Source of the DNA: Rhodocyclales bacterium
Lineage (GTDB): Bacteria; Pseudomonadota; Gammaproteobacteria; Burkholderiales; Rhodocyclaceae
Assembly (NCBI GenBank): GCA_003105015.1
Contig: PQAF01000027.1
Location: forward strand, 104,425-168,424
Reading direction: 5' to 3'
DNA length: 64,000 bases
Part shown: positions 53,396-61,934 of the stretch, piece after piece
Position numbering within the stretch: position 1 is the stretch's first letter
How the letters are laid out: each line of letters starts with the position of its first letter
Program-made: the position numbers and the translations under genes
The notes under the pieces: model-generated
Seen by the model: the letters and a program-made list of their open reading frames with translations, nothing else
Databases searched by the model: none
What the model was told of the DNA's origin: nothing

Positions 53396-54569
53396 GCTTC
53401 ACTTTCAAATCGTAGGCCACGCAGGGATCCAGCGCATGCGCCAGCAGCGCCGCCGCCTGCCGCACCTCGTCCGCGTCGCGCGCCGGGATGCCGGCCAGTC
53501 CGCGCACGAAGGCGCCCTGCGGGTGGAAATTCCATTCCGTCGGCGCCACGATGCGGTAGCGCGCCACCTGTCCGCCGTCCATCAGGGCCCAGTGGATCAA
53601 TACGCCGCGCGCCGTCTCCACCGCCGCCAGGCCGGCGCCGCTGCCGGCCTGCGCCACGCGCAGCCAGGGCGCGTCGTTGACGCCATGGCTGAGGTCGCGC
53701 ATGCGCCCGGCCAGCCGCGCCAGTTCCTGCAGGCGCGCGAACAGCCGCAGGCCTGCGCTGCGGCCGCGACCGGCCAGCATGGCGGCCACCGCCGGCGCAC
53801 GGGCCTCGCGCGCCAGCGCCCCGCTTTCGGCCGGCGCGCCGCCCAGGATCGGCGCGGCGGCAAAACCATCGGACGCCTCGATCGCCGAAGCGATCCCGTC
53901 GGCCAGCGCCGTCGCCGAAGGCAGCGTCAGCAGGGCCGGCTCGTCCTTTCCCTTGCGCACCGGCGCGGCATCGCGCAGGCGTGCCAGCAGCGGCGCAGCC
54001 AACCCACGGCCACGCTCGAGCCAGGCGGCGATGTCCTCCTCGCCGGCCATTTCCAGAAAGCGCGCCGGCGCCATGCCGAGCAGTTCGCTCTCGAGGAAAT
54101 CCGCCAGGTCGCCCGCCAGCACGCGCCAGGCGCGCAGGTCGCGGAGGTTGCCCGCCTCCGCCCACCAGGCCGTGCCGGAGGCGGCACGCTGGCGCAGGTC
54201 GTCGAAGCGCCGGCGCATGGCGATGAAGCGCGCGCTGCGCGCCGGCTCGCCGAGCAGTACCGGCAGGTCGATGAGGAAACGCCAGAGGTGCTCCTGCGCG
54301 CACTCCGCCGCCACCGCGAGTTCGCGCAGACGGTCGACCGCGGCGGACATCGGCCGGCCGGCCGCCGCTTCCAGCGCGGCGGCAGCGGCCACGGTCTGGG
54401 CCCGTCCGCAGATGCTGTAAAGGAGCGGCACGCTGGCCACGGCCTGGGCCGCCGGTTTGCCTTCCAGCACCCGGCAGGCCAGGATGGGGCGCGACGAATG
54501 CACCGTCGTGCCGGTAATCTGCTTGCCATCCCAGGCGACTTCGAACGCCAGCTTGCCTTCCACGATCAT
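53388..54569 (-). CDS. HoxV/HupK-like hydrogenase large-subunit paralogue lacking active-site cysteines
   Basis: 393 residues from the ATG at 54569 with GGAAAG just upstream. The fold pattern follows NiFe hydrogenase large subunits, but each cysteine pair keeps only its first member: Cys54 in YSICGRAQ (second position Ala57) and the Cys of ALDPCVAYDLKVKHA (second position Tyr). It therefore cannot bind nickel as an enzyme does. HupK/HoxV proteins serve as scaffolds where the Fe(CN)2CO unit is passed on. Coupled to hypA by overlap. Confidence 0.85.
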   Translation of the reverse strand: MIVEGKLAFEVAWDGKQITGTTVHSSRPILACRVLEGKPAAQAVASVPLLYSICGRAQTVAAAAALEAAAGRPMSAAVDRLRELAVAAECAQEHLWRFLIDLPVLLGEPARSARFIAMRRRFDDLRQRAASGTAWWAEAGNLRDLRAWRVLAGDLADFLESELLGMAPARFLEMAGEEDIAAWLERGRGLAAPLLARLRDAAPVRKGKDEPALLTLPSATALADGIASAIEASDGFAAAPILGGAPAESGALAREARAPAVAAMLAGRGRSAGLRLFARLQELARLAGRMRDLSHGVNDAPWLRVAQAGSGAGLAAVETARGVLIHWALMDGGQVARYRIVAPTEWNFHPQGAFVRGLAGIPARDADEVRQAAALLAHALDPCVAYDLKVKHA

Positions 54570-54627
54570 GCGCTTTCCATTTCGCAAAGCTCCATGGATA
54601 ACAAGAAGCATGCCGGCGGCACAGGCT

Positions 54628-54652
54628 CATCTTGTCTTTTGACTACAAGATG
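54628..54652. promoter_or_regulatory. Inverted repeat between hoxW and the hoxV-like gene
   Basis: CATCTTGT and ACAAGATG (54628-54635 and 54645-54652) pair perfectly around a 9-base spacer in the 185-base gap. The weak stem and lack of a T tract favour an operator over a terminator; it may mark an internal promoter for hoxV-hyp. Confidence 0.45.
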
Positions 54653-54754
54653 TTACGCGCCAGCACAAGGACATAATCCGGCCGGCGCTGCCAAACCGGA
54701 CAGGCAACTGGAAAGATACTAACCGGCAGGGGAATTTACGCTCTTTGACCTGGA

Positions 54755-55222
54755 TCAGCCAAAGCGCTGCCATTCGCCGGAAAGCAGGGCTTCGACAAAG
54801 CCGGTGGCAGAGGCCAGATGCTCCGCCGCCGCCGTGCCGAGCGGCTCGCCCAGTTCGAAGGCCTGGCCGCGGATCGTCAGCAGCCAGGCCGGCGGCGGCG
54901 CGCGGCCGGTCACTTGGCGGAACACCGCCAGCAGCGCCTCCGGCTGCATGGCGTGGGTGGTGTAGCCGACATCCCGCGCCGGCTGCAGTCGGTCGAAGGC
55001 GTACGGCGGCACGCAGGACACGCTGGCATCGACGAAGAGCACGCGCTCGCGCCCCTCCAGGTCGAGGGCATGCTCGGGCTGCAGCTGGAAGTCGGTGAGC
55101 AGATCCACTTCGCCCCACTCGGGATGGCCGGGCTGCGCCGCCGCGATGCGCTCGAGCAGCGCCGGGCCCAGCGCGTCGTCGCCGCGGGACGGATTGCCCC
55201 AGGCGAACAGCAGCGTGCTCAT
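54755..55222 (-). CDS. hoxW: Hydrogenase maturation protease HoxW
   Basis: 155 residues from the ATG at 55222. HycI/HyaD-type protease with GNPSRGDDALGP (metal-binding Asp), a central LFVDASVSC and a later THAMQPE His; these three positions sense nickel in the large subunit. It would remove the 26-residue C-terminal tail of HoxH. Starts within the stop of the sensor-kinase gene. Confidence 0.9.
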   Translation of the reverse strand: MSTLLFAWGNPSRGDDALGPALLERIAAAQPGHPEWGEVDLLTDFQLQPEHALDLEGRERVLFVDASVSCVPPYAFDRLQPARDVGYTTHAMQPEALLAVFRQVTGRAPPPAWLLTIRGQAFELGEPLGTAAAEHLASATGFVEALLSGEWQRFG

Positions 55223-57078
55223 GCGCCCAGGGTGAAGAAGAACGTCGCGCCCTCGCCGGCCCGGCTCTCCGCCCAGACGCGGCCGCCGTGCCGCTCGACG
55301 ATGCGCTTGACGACGGCCAGGCCGATGCCGGTGCCGGCGAAATCCTCCGCCCGGTGCAGGCGCTGGAAGACGCCGAACAGCTTGCCGGCATGCTCGCCGT
55401 CGAAGCCGACGCCGTTGTCGCGCACGAAATAGACGCGCCGTCCCGCCTCGTCGCGGCAGCCGATCTCGATGCGCGGATGTTCCTGCCCCGCCGAGAACTT
55501 CAGGGCGTTGCCGATCAGGTTGATCCACGCCTGCCGGATCATGACGGGGTCGCAGGCGGCCTTGCCCAGTTCGCCCACCACGATCCCGGCGTTCGGATAC
55601 GGCTCGGCCAGCTCGGCGACGACGCCGCGCACCAGCGGCGTCATGAGGACCTCCTTGACGATGAAGTCGCTGCGGCCGAGGCGGGTGAAGTCGAGCATGT
55701 CGTCGATCAGCTCGCCCATGCGCACGGCGCCGGCCTTGATGCGCTCCAGCAGTTCGCGGCTCTCCGGGCTGAGCGCCTGCTCGTCCTCCTCCAGCACCGT
55801 CGCATAACCGTTGATGGCGCGCAGCGGCGTGCGCAGGTCGTGGGAGATCGAATAGGAGAACGACTCCAGCTCCTTGTAGGCGCGCTGCAGCTCGGCGGTG
55901 CGTTCGGCGACCTTTTCCTCCAGCGCGGCAGCGAAGTCGCGCATGGTTTCCTCGGCCCGCTTGCGCCCGGTGATGTCGAGGTGCGTGCCGACGGCGCGCA
56001 GCGGCGCGCCCCGGGCATCGCGCTCGATGACGCGGCCGCGGTCGAGCACCCAGATCCAGGCGCCGCTCTTCGCCTTCATGCGGTGCTCGGTCTCGTAGGC
56101 AGGCGTGCGGCCCTCCAGGTGGGCGTCGAGCACCTCGCGCACGTGCGGCATGTCGTCCGGGTGCACCAGCCGCCCCCATGAGCTGACGTGCGGCTCGATC
56201 TCGTCGAGACGGTAGCCGAGCATCTGCGCCCAGCGCTCGTTGAAGACCACCTTTCCGGTCGGCAGGTCCCAATCCCACAGACCGAGGTCGGCCCCGTGCA
56301 GGGCCAGCTTCAGCCGCTCCTCGCGCTCGGCAAGCTCGTCCACCATGCGCTCGCGCTCGCGCCGGCGCTGGCGCAGCGTCCGGCCGACCGCGCCGATGCC
56401 GAGCATGCCGATCAGCCAGATGCCCCCATGCGACAGGCTCAACTCGAACCCTTCCTCTTCGTACTGGCTCCGGTAGGGCGCCAGCGGCACGCTGACGCCG
56501 ATGCCGCCGCGCACCTCGCCGACGCGCGTGTAGCCGAGGACGGCATGGCACTTGATGCAGCCCTCCTCCATGACCATCGCCTGGATGTAGCGCATGTAGG
56601 GCTTGCCGCCGATCTCGCTCACCGCCCAGGCTTCGGTGCGCTCCCCGCGCACGAAGGCCTCCAGCTGGGCGCGCTCCCAGTCGTCGGGCGCATTGCCCGG
56701 ATTGAGGTATTTCAGCCCGGTGATGCGGCCGCGGACGCCGTAGGTTTCCGCGTACTCGTCCATCATCTGCCGCAGCATGGAGGCGGGGTTGAGCAGGGTC
56801 AGCCGCTGGCCGTCCGACGTGACCACGTCCCGCTGGGGCACGTGCGACAGCCAGGGCACCGGCTGCTGCCTTTCGGTGACGGGAACATAGACGCCGCCGT
56901 GGTTCGTTCCCCAGCGGCGGAAGGTGATGTCCTTGTTGAAGTTGGCCTGGGCCTCGCTGCGGGCGAGGCTGAACATCTGCTCGCGCTCGCGATAGACGTT
57001 CCAGCCGAGGGAGGTCAGGATCGTCAGCGTCCAGCCGACGACGATCAGGGCGGCCAGTGGAAAGGGCTTGTTGTTCAT
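55219..57078 (-). CDS. Membrane sensor kinase with periplasmic haem-binding motif in the hox operon
   Basis: 619 residues. Transmembrane helix about 8-28, a periplasmic DUF3365/Tll0287-like domain (about 35-215) with a c-type haem motif CIKCH at 174-178, second transmembrane helix about 217-233, coiled linker, PAS/PAC (about 255-385), HisKA with phospho-acceptor in SISHDLRTP, and HATPase with DNGVGFD and GTGIGLAVV. The CxxCH motif suggests sensing of redox state, oxygen or NO. No matching response regulator is adjacent. Its place between hoxH and hoxW ties a redox-type input to the hydrogenase genes. Confidence 0.88.
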   Translation of the reverse strand: MNNKPFPLAALIVVGWTLTILTSLGWNVYREREQMFSLARSEAQANFNKDITFRRWGTNHGGVYVPVTERQQPVPWLSHVPQRDVVTSDGQRLTLLNPASMLRQMMDEYAETYGVRGRITGLKYLNPGNAPDDWERAQLEAFVRGERTEAWAVSEIGGKPYMRYIQAMVMEEGCIKCHAVLGYTRVGEVRGGIGVSVPLAPYRSQYEEEGFELSLSHGGIWLIGMLGIGAVGRTLRQRRRERERMVDELAEREERLKLALHGADLGLWDWDLPTGKVVFNERWAQMLGYRLDEIEPHVSSWGRLVHPDDMPHVREVLDAHLEGRTPAYETEHRMKAKSGAWIWVLDRGRVIERDARGAPLRAVGTHLDITGRKRAEETMRDFAAALEEKVAERTAELQRAYKELESFSYSISHDLRTPLRAINGYATVLEEDEQALSPESRELLERIKAGAVRMGELIDDMLDFTRLGRSDFIVKEVLMTPLVRGVVAELAEPYPNAGIVVGELGKAACDPVMIRQAWINLIGNALKFSAGQEHPRIEIGCRDEAGRRVYFVRDNGVGFDGEHAGKLFGVFQRLHRAEDFAGTGIGLAVVKRIVERHGGRVWAESRAGEGATFFFTLGA

Positions 57079-57134
57079 ATCGGTCGCCGCGCCGGAGCCA
57101 TGCCTTGCTTCTTACGGAGAATCCCGGCCAGATT

Positions 57135-58598
57135 TCAGGCCGCGCGGGACAGGCGGCCGACGGTCCTCCCCGACGCGTCGAGCAACTCCAGCTCAAGGGG
57201 CATCTTGCCCAGCGCGTGCGTCGCGCAGGACAGGCAGGGATCGAAGGCGCGGATGGCGACCTCGATGTGGTTGAGCAGGCCTTCGGTCAGCGTGCGGCCG
57301 TCGAGGTACTGCCGCGCCACCTGGCGCACCGCCTCGTTCATGGCCTGGTTGTTGTGGGTGGTCGACACGATCAGGTTGGCGCTGACGATCTGGTCGTCCT
57401 CGTTCACGCGGTAATGGTGGATCAGCGTGCCGCGCGGCGCCTCGATGACGCCGACGCCGCGCAGCTGCGGCTCGCCGCGCACGACGAGGTCGCCGCCGGA
57501 GAGGTCGTTGTCGAGCAGCAGCTCCTTGATGCCCTCGGCCGCGTGCAGCATCTCGATCATGCGCGCCCAGTGGTAGCCGAGCGGCGCCGACAGCGCCGCG
57601 CCGCCGTCGAAGGCCTTGAAGGCGAGGCGCTCGGCCTCGGCCAGCGCCGTCGGGATGAAGTCGCAATGCGCCACCCGCGCCAGCGGGCCGACGCGGTACC
57701 AGCCGGCCTCGCTGCCCCGCTCCACGATGAAGGGGAACTTCATGTAGGACCAGGGCTTCACTTCCTCGTGGATCAGCTCGTAGTAGCTCTGGTAGTCGGC
57801 ATGGTCGAAAATCGTGCCGCCCCTGGCGTCGGTGGCGCGCAGGCCGCCGTGGTAGAGGTCGAGCGCGCCGTCGGCGCGCACCAGGCTGAGCCGGCCCGAA
57901 TCGAAGCGGCCGAAGGATGCGTAGAGCCGGGCGTTGTCGGCGAACAGCTTGCCGACGATGGCGACCGCCTCGCGGCTCCAGGCAATGATGGTGTCGATCT
58001 CGCCCAGCAGTTCGGCGCGCTCTGCGCGGGTCAGGTTCTTGTTCACCCCGCCCGGCACCGAGCCGGTGCCGTGCACGCGCTTGCCGGCGGTGTGGCGGAT
58101 GATCTCCTGGCCGTATTTCCGCAGCAGCACGCCCTTCCTCGCCACGTCCGGCGCGACGGCGGCGACCTGGACGACGTTGCGCTTCGCAACGTCGGCATCG
58201 AAGCCGAACAGCAGGTCGGGCGAGGCGAGGTGGAAGAAATGCAGCGCATGCGACTGCAGGATCTGGCCGAGGTGCATCAGGCGGCGCATCTTCTCGGCGG
58301 TGGGCGTCAGCTGCTTCGCGCCGACGATGATGTCGAGCGCCTTCGAGGCCGCCAGGTGGTGCGACACCGGGCAGATGCCGCACAGGCGCTGCACCATCAC
58401 CGGCACTTCCCAGTAGGGCCGGCCCTGGATGAACTTCTCGAAGCCGCGGAACTCGACGATGTGCAGGCGCACCTGGTGCACGCGGTCGTCGGCGTCGAGC
58501 AGGAGGGTCACCTTGCCGTGGCCCTCGACGCGCGACACCGGTTCGATGACGACGCGCTTGAGGCTCTCGGGATGGGCGGCGGTTTCGAGGTTGGCCAT
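57135..58598 (-). CDS. hoxH: NAD-reducing hydrogenase large subunit HoxH
   Basis: 487 residues. NiFe ligands Cys73/Cys76 (RLCGICPVSHH) and Cys455/Cys458 (DPCLSCATH). Beyond His461 there is a 26-residue tail starting ALGKMPLELE, the part removed by HoxW after nickel insertion. Catalytic subunit of the soluble bidirectional or NAD-reducing hydrogenase. Separated from hoxY by 91 bases containing an octamer hairpin, and from the downstream kinase gene by 56. Confidence 0.96.
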   Translation of the reverse strand: MANLETAAHPESLKRVVIEPVSRVEGHGKVTLLLDADDRVHQVRLHIVEFRGFEKFIQGRPYWEVPVMVQRLCGICPVSHHLAASKALDIIVGAKQLTPTAEKMRRLMHLGQILQSHALHFFHLASPDLLFGFDADVAKRNVVQVAAVAPDVARKGVLLRKYGQEIIRHTAGKRVHGTGSVPGGVNKNLTRAERAELLGEIDTIIAWSREAVAIVGKLFADNARLYASFGRFDSGRLSLVRADGALDLYHGGLRATDARGGTIFDHADYQSYYELIHEEVKPWSYMKFPFIVERGSEAGWYRVGPLARVAHCDFIPTALAEAERLAFKAFDGGAALSAPLGYHWARMIEMLHAAEGIKELLLDNDLSGGDLVVRGEPQLRGVGVIEAPRGTLIHHYRVNEDDQIVSANLIVSTTHNNQAMNEAVRQVARQYLDGRTLTEGLLNHIEVAIRAFDPCLSCATHALGKMPLELELLDASGRTVGRLSRAA

Positions 58599-58611
58599 AA
58601 AGAACCCTTAA

Positions 58612-58679
58612 CCACAGAGGCACAGAGACACAGAGAAAACCCTTGTATCGCTCTTCTCTGTGCCTCCGTGTCTCTGTGG
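58612..58679. repeat. Octamer-repeat hairpin 3 (hoxY-hoxH gap)
   Basis: Left arm CCACAGAG, GCACAGAG, ACACAGAG; right arm CTCTGTGC, CTCCGTGT, CTCTGTGG, with a 20-base loop. Same family as hairpin 1. Confidence 0.8.
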
Positions 58680-58689
58680 TGAGTGGTTT

Positions 58690-59235
58690 TCAATCATAGT
58701 GCAGCATGTCGTAGTCGAGCTTCGGCTCGCGGCCGGCGGCGAGGTCGGTGAGGAACTTCCAGATGGCGTCGGCCGGCGGCGGGCAGCCGGGCAGGAAATA
58801 ATCGATGCGCACCACCTCGTTGATCGGATGCACCTTGTCGAAGGGCAGCGGCAGCTCCGGGTCGTTGGGGATCTGGCCGTTCTCCAGGCCGATGCCGTAG
58901 CTGTACACCTCCTGGAAGCAGTCCCACAGGTCGACGTTGTTGCGCCAGGCCGGGATGCCGCCGGTGATGGCGCAGGCGCCCATCGCGACGAGGATCCTGC
59001 AGTTCCTGCGGAACTCCTTCAGCACGTGCACGTTCTCGGCGTTGCACACGCCGCCCTCGACGATGCCGATGTCGCAGGGGCCGCAGTGCTTGATGTCGGT
59101 GATCGGCGAGCGGTCGAACTCGACCACCTTGACCAGCTCGAACAGCTTCTCGTCGATGTCGAGCAGCGACATGTGGCAGCCGAAGCAGCCGGCCAGCGAG
59201 CAGGTGGCGACCTTGAGTTTCTTCGGCTCAGTCAC
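58690..59235 (-). CDS. hoxY: NAD-reducing hydrogenase small subunit HoxY
   Basis: 181 residues, no signal peptide, one proximal [4Fe-4S] cluster with ligands in CSLAGCFGCHMS, GACAITGG and PGCPPPAD. Short form typical of soluble HoxY, lacking the medial and distal cluster domain of uptake enzymes. Pairs with HoxH to form the hydrogenase module and passes electrons to HoxFU. Starts inside hoxU (8-base overlap). Confidence 0.95.
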   Translation of the reverse strand: MTEPKKLKVATCSLAGCFGCHMSLLDIDEKLFELVKVVEFDRSPITDIKHCGPCDIGIVEGGVCNAENVHVLKEFRRNCRILVAMGACAITGGIPAWRNNVDLWDCFQEVYSYGIGLENGQIPNDPELPLPFDKVHPINEVVRIDYFLPGCPPPADAIWKFLTDLAAGREPKLDYDMLHYD

Positions 59236-59947
59236 GCTTCGGCCTTTCCATGCCCGCCACCGGCACCTCGGCGATGTCGTGGTGGTCGTAGAGCCGCTTG
59301 CCGATCGGCACGGTGAAGCCGTGCCGCTTGCGGATGATGGCGCCGGTCGGGCACACCTCGGCGGCGCGGTCGGTGACGGAGAGATTCGTGTCGGCCAGGC
59401 GCCCGCTCGCCGAGTTGACGATCAGGCGCGCCTTGATGCCGCGCCCGCCGATGCCGAAGACGTTCTTGCCGTCGACGTCGCGGCTGGCGCGCACGCACAG
59501 CTCGCAGAGGATGCAGCGGTTGCGCTCCAGCAGCACGTCCGGGTGCGAGGCGTCGACGTCGCGCGCCGGGTAGAAGTGCGTGAAATGCGGCGTCAGCATG
59601 CCGAGGTGGTAGGCCACCGCCTGCAGCTGGCAGTTGCCGCTCTTCTCGCAGGACGGGCAAACGTGGTTGCCCTCGACGAAGAGCATCTGCGTCAGCGCGC
59701 GCCGGTCGGCGTTGAGCGCCTCGGTCTCGCTCTCCACCGCCATGTCCTCGGCCGCGCGGTTGGTGCAGGCGGCGCCGAGCCGCCCGCCGATGTTCACCGT
59801 GCACAGCTTGCACGAGCCGTGCGGCTTGAACTCGGGGTGATGGCACAGGTGCGGGATGTAGACGCCCGCCGCGGCGGCCGCCTCCATGATGGTCTCGCCC
59901 TCCTCGAAGGGGATCACCTTGCCGTCGAGGGTAAATGTCTTAGTCAT
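59228..59947 (-). CDS. hoxU: NAD-reducing hydrogenase diaphorase subunit HoxU
   Basis: 239 residues. N-terminal [2Fe-2S] domain (LCHHPEF...GSCKLCTV...AACTN), the NuoG-type HxxxCxxCxxxxxC cluster (HVCPSCEKSGNCQLQ), and a 4Fe-4S ferredoxin-like region (RCILCELCVRAS...VCPTGAI). Relays electrons between HoxY and HoxF. Overlaps both hoxF and hoxY by 8 bases. Confidence 0.95.
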   Translation of the reverse strand: MTKTFTLDGKVIPFEEGETIMEAAAAAGVYIPHLCHHPEFKPHGSCKLCTVNIGGRLGAACTNRAAEDMAVESETEALNADRRALTQMLFVEGNHVCPSCEKSGNCQLQAVAYHLGMLTPHFTHFYPARDVDASHPDVLLERNRCILCELCVRASRDVDGKNVFGIGGRGIKARLIVNSASGRLADTNLSVTDRAAEVCPTGAIIRKRHGFTVPIGKRLYDHHDIAEVPVAGMERPKRD

Positions 59948-61754
59948 TGTCGAGGTGCGCCCATTCGTCGTCGCGGCCGGTGATCAGGCGCGCGGTCTGC
60001 AGGGCGCCGTCGAGGTCGAAGGCCGGCTCGAAGTCGAGGCGCTTCAGCCGCTTCTCGTAGGCGTCGGGGAACTTCTCCATGGTCTGCACCACCGGGTTGG
60101 CGGCGGTGTGGCCGAGGCCGCAATGGGCCGTGCCGCGCAGGACGTGCATGATGTGCTTCATCTCGTTCATGTCGTAGGCCGAGCCCTTGCCCGCCGCCAG
60201 CTTGTCCATGATGTTCCTCAGCAGCGAGGTGCCGACGCGGCACGGCGTGCAGAAGCCGCAGCTCTCGTGGGCGAAGAAGTGCGTGAAGTTGCGCGCCACC
60301 TCGAACATGTCGCGCTCGCGCGAGAAGACCATGAAGGCGCCGGCCGTGGCGAGATCCTCGAAGGCGATGCGGCGGTCGAACTCGCGGAAGGAGATGCAGG
60401 TGCCCGACGGCCCGGAGACCTGCACGGCATGGGCGTCCTCGGCGCCGCAGTCGATGAGGATCTGCCGCACCGAGACACCGAAGGGATATTCATACACGCC
60501 CGGCCGCTTGCAGTCGCCGGAGATCGAAATCAGCTTGCTGCCGGCCGACTGCGGGGTGCCTAGCGAGGCGAACCAGGCGCCACCCTTCTCGGCGATCTTC
60601 GCCGCGCAGGCGAAGGTCTCGACGTTGTTCACCACCGTCGGCTGGTTGCGGTAGCCGCAGCGGTCCGGGAAGGGCGGGCGGTTGCGCGGCTTGCCCGGCT
60701 TGCCCTCCAGCGACTCGATCAGCGCCGACTCCTCGCCGCAGATGTAGGCGCCGGCGCCCAGATGAATTTCGATGTCGAAGTCGAAACCCTGCTCGCCCAG
60801 GATGTTCCGCCCCAGCAGGCCGGCCTCCCGCCGTCCCGCCAGGACTGACTTTAGTTTCTCCAGCAGGTTCCTGTACTCGCCGCGCAGGTAGAGCAGGCCC
60901 TGGCGCGCGCCGATGACGCGGGCGCACACCGTCATGCCCTCGAACACCAGGTCGGCGTGGCTGGCGAGCAGCACGCGGTCCTTGAAGGTGCCCGGCTCGC
61001 CCTCGTCGGCGTTGCACACCACGTAGTGCGCCTCGCCCTCGGCCTTGCGGCAGCTCGCCCACTTGACGGCGGTCTTGAAGCCGGCGCCGCCGCGGCCGCG
61101 CAGATTGGATGCGTCGATCTCCGCCAGCGTCGTCTCGGCGCCGCGCGACAGCGCCGCTTTCAGGGCGGCACCGGGCGCGAACGCCTCGCCCGTCAGCGGG
61201 CCGGGTTTGCGCAGGTTGTCGGGAATCTCGAACAGCATCGGCGGCCACTCGGCCAGCGGCTTCCTCGCCCGGATCAGCTCGGCGACGAGGTCGAGCCGCG
61301 CCTTGTCGAGCGACGGGATGGCGTAGCCGTTCACCAGCATCGCCGGCGCCTGGTCGGCCAGACCGATGTCGGCGGTGTCGTCGACATACACCAGCCCGTC
61401 CTCGGACAGCTTGCGCGGCTCCAGCCAGAGCCGCTCGCAGAAATACTGCTTGAGCGCCTCCTTGCCGGCCATCCGGTCGATGATGTTGTCCGAGAAGAGG
61501 ATCTCGTAGGCGCCATGCGACTCGGCGTGGAAGAAGGCGTAGAAGCTGGCCGTCGACTCGATGCGCACGCGCGGCACGTCGAGCAGCTTCGCCAACCGGT
61601 CGAGGGTATCCGACGGAATCGTGCCGCAGGAATCCTGCACCTCGCGCAGGATCTGCACCAGGTTGGCGGGATCGTGGTGCCAGCGGGCGACGATCCCCGG
61701 CAGGTCGCAAACGTCTTGGGCGGACATGTTCCGGCGGGCGACTGGAAGTTCCAT
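59940..61754 (-). CDS. hoxF: NAD-reducing hydrogenase diaphorase subunit HoxF
   Basis: 604 residues. NuoE-like N-terminal part (about 20-160), then a NuoF-like part with the NAD site GRGGAGFKTAVKW, FMN site YVVCNADEGEPGTFKDR, GAGAYICGEESALIESLEG and the [4Fe-4S] site ESCGFCTPCRVGT with a later Cys in AHCGLGHT. Reduces NAD+ with electrons from H2. First gene of the hox/hyp supercluster. The NuoE-like part shows only partial cluster cysteines (DSCGTIP), as in some HoxF. One bipartite-motif copy inside. Confidence 0.95.
   Translation of the reverse strand: MELPVARRNMSAQDVCDLPGIVARWHHDPANLVQILREVQDSCGTIPSDTLDRLAKLLDVPRVRIESTASFYAFFHAESHGAYEILFSDNIIDRMAGKEALKQYFCERLWLEPRKLSEDGLVYVDDTADIGLADQAPAMLVNGYAIPSLDKARLDLVAELIRARKPLAEWPPMLFEIPDNLRKPGPLTGEAFAPGAALKAALSRGAETTLAEIDASNLRGRGGAGFKTAVKWASCRKAEGEAHYVVCNADEGEPGTFKDRVLLASHADLVFEGMTVCARVIGARQGLLYLRGEYRNLLEKLKSVLAGRREAGLLGRNILGEQGFDFDIEIHLGAGAYICGEESALIESLEGKPGKPRNRPPFPDRCGYRNQPTVVNNVETFACAAKIAEKGGAWFASLGTPQSAGSKLISISGDCKRPGVYEYPFGVSVRQILIDCGAEDAHAVQVSGPSGTCISFREFDRRIAFEDLATAGAFMVFSRERDMFEVARNFTHFFAHESCGFCTPCRVGTSLLRNIMDKLAAGKGSAYDMNEMKHIMHVLRGTAHCGLGHTAANPVVQTMEKFPDAYEKRLKRLDFEPAFDLDGALQTARLITGRDDEWAHLDND
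60829..60852 (-). repeat. Bipartite motif copy 17
   Basis: Exact match on the minus strand; inside hoxF, sense. Confidence 0.7.
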
Positions 61755-61782
61755 TCAAATTACTTGCATTTAACCGCGATGG

Positions 61783-61798
61783 ATTGACGCAGGTCAAT
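61783..61798. promoter_or_regulatory. FNR/CRP-family-like palindrome upstream of hoxF
   Basis: ATTGACGCAGGTCAAT is a perfect palindrome (TTGAC-N4-GTCAA, each half one base from the FNR half-site). Its centre is 36 bases from the hoxF start, too close for class II activation of hoxF, and about 75 bases from a possible plus-strand start behind TATCAT (61854-61859). It could repress hoxF or activate the small secreted-protein gene. Confidence 0.4.
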
Positions 61799-61934
61799 CA
61801 TCCTTTCGAGCGGTGCGAAAAGGACTGCGGATGCCGGACGGATGCCGTTCCGATATCATTGCCCTGGCTGCCGGCGCGCCCGGCCGCCGCCACGCTACGG
61901 GTTTCCCTGACAACCTCACGCAAAGGAAACAGCC

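Noticed and set aside
61755..61934. Sigma-54 promoter for hoxF
   Set aside because: No GG-N10-GC pair with acceptable flanks was found on the minus strand; control of hoxF by HoxA therefore is not supported by this stretch alone.
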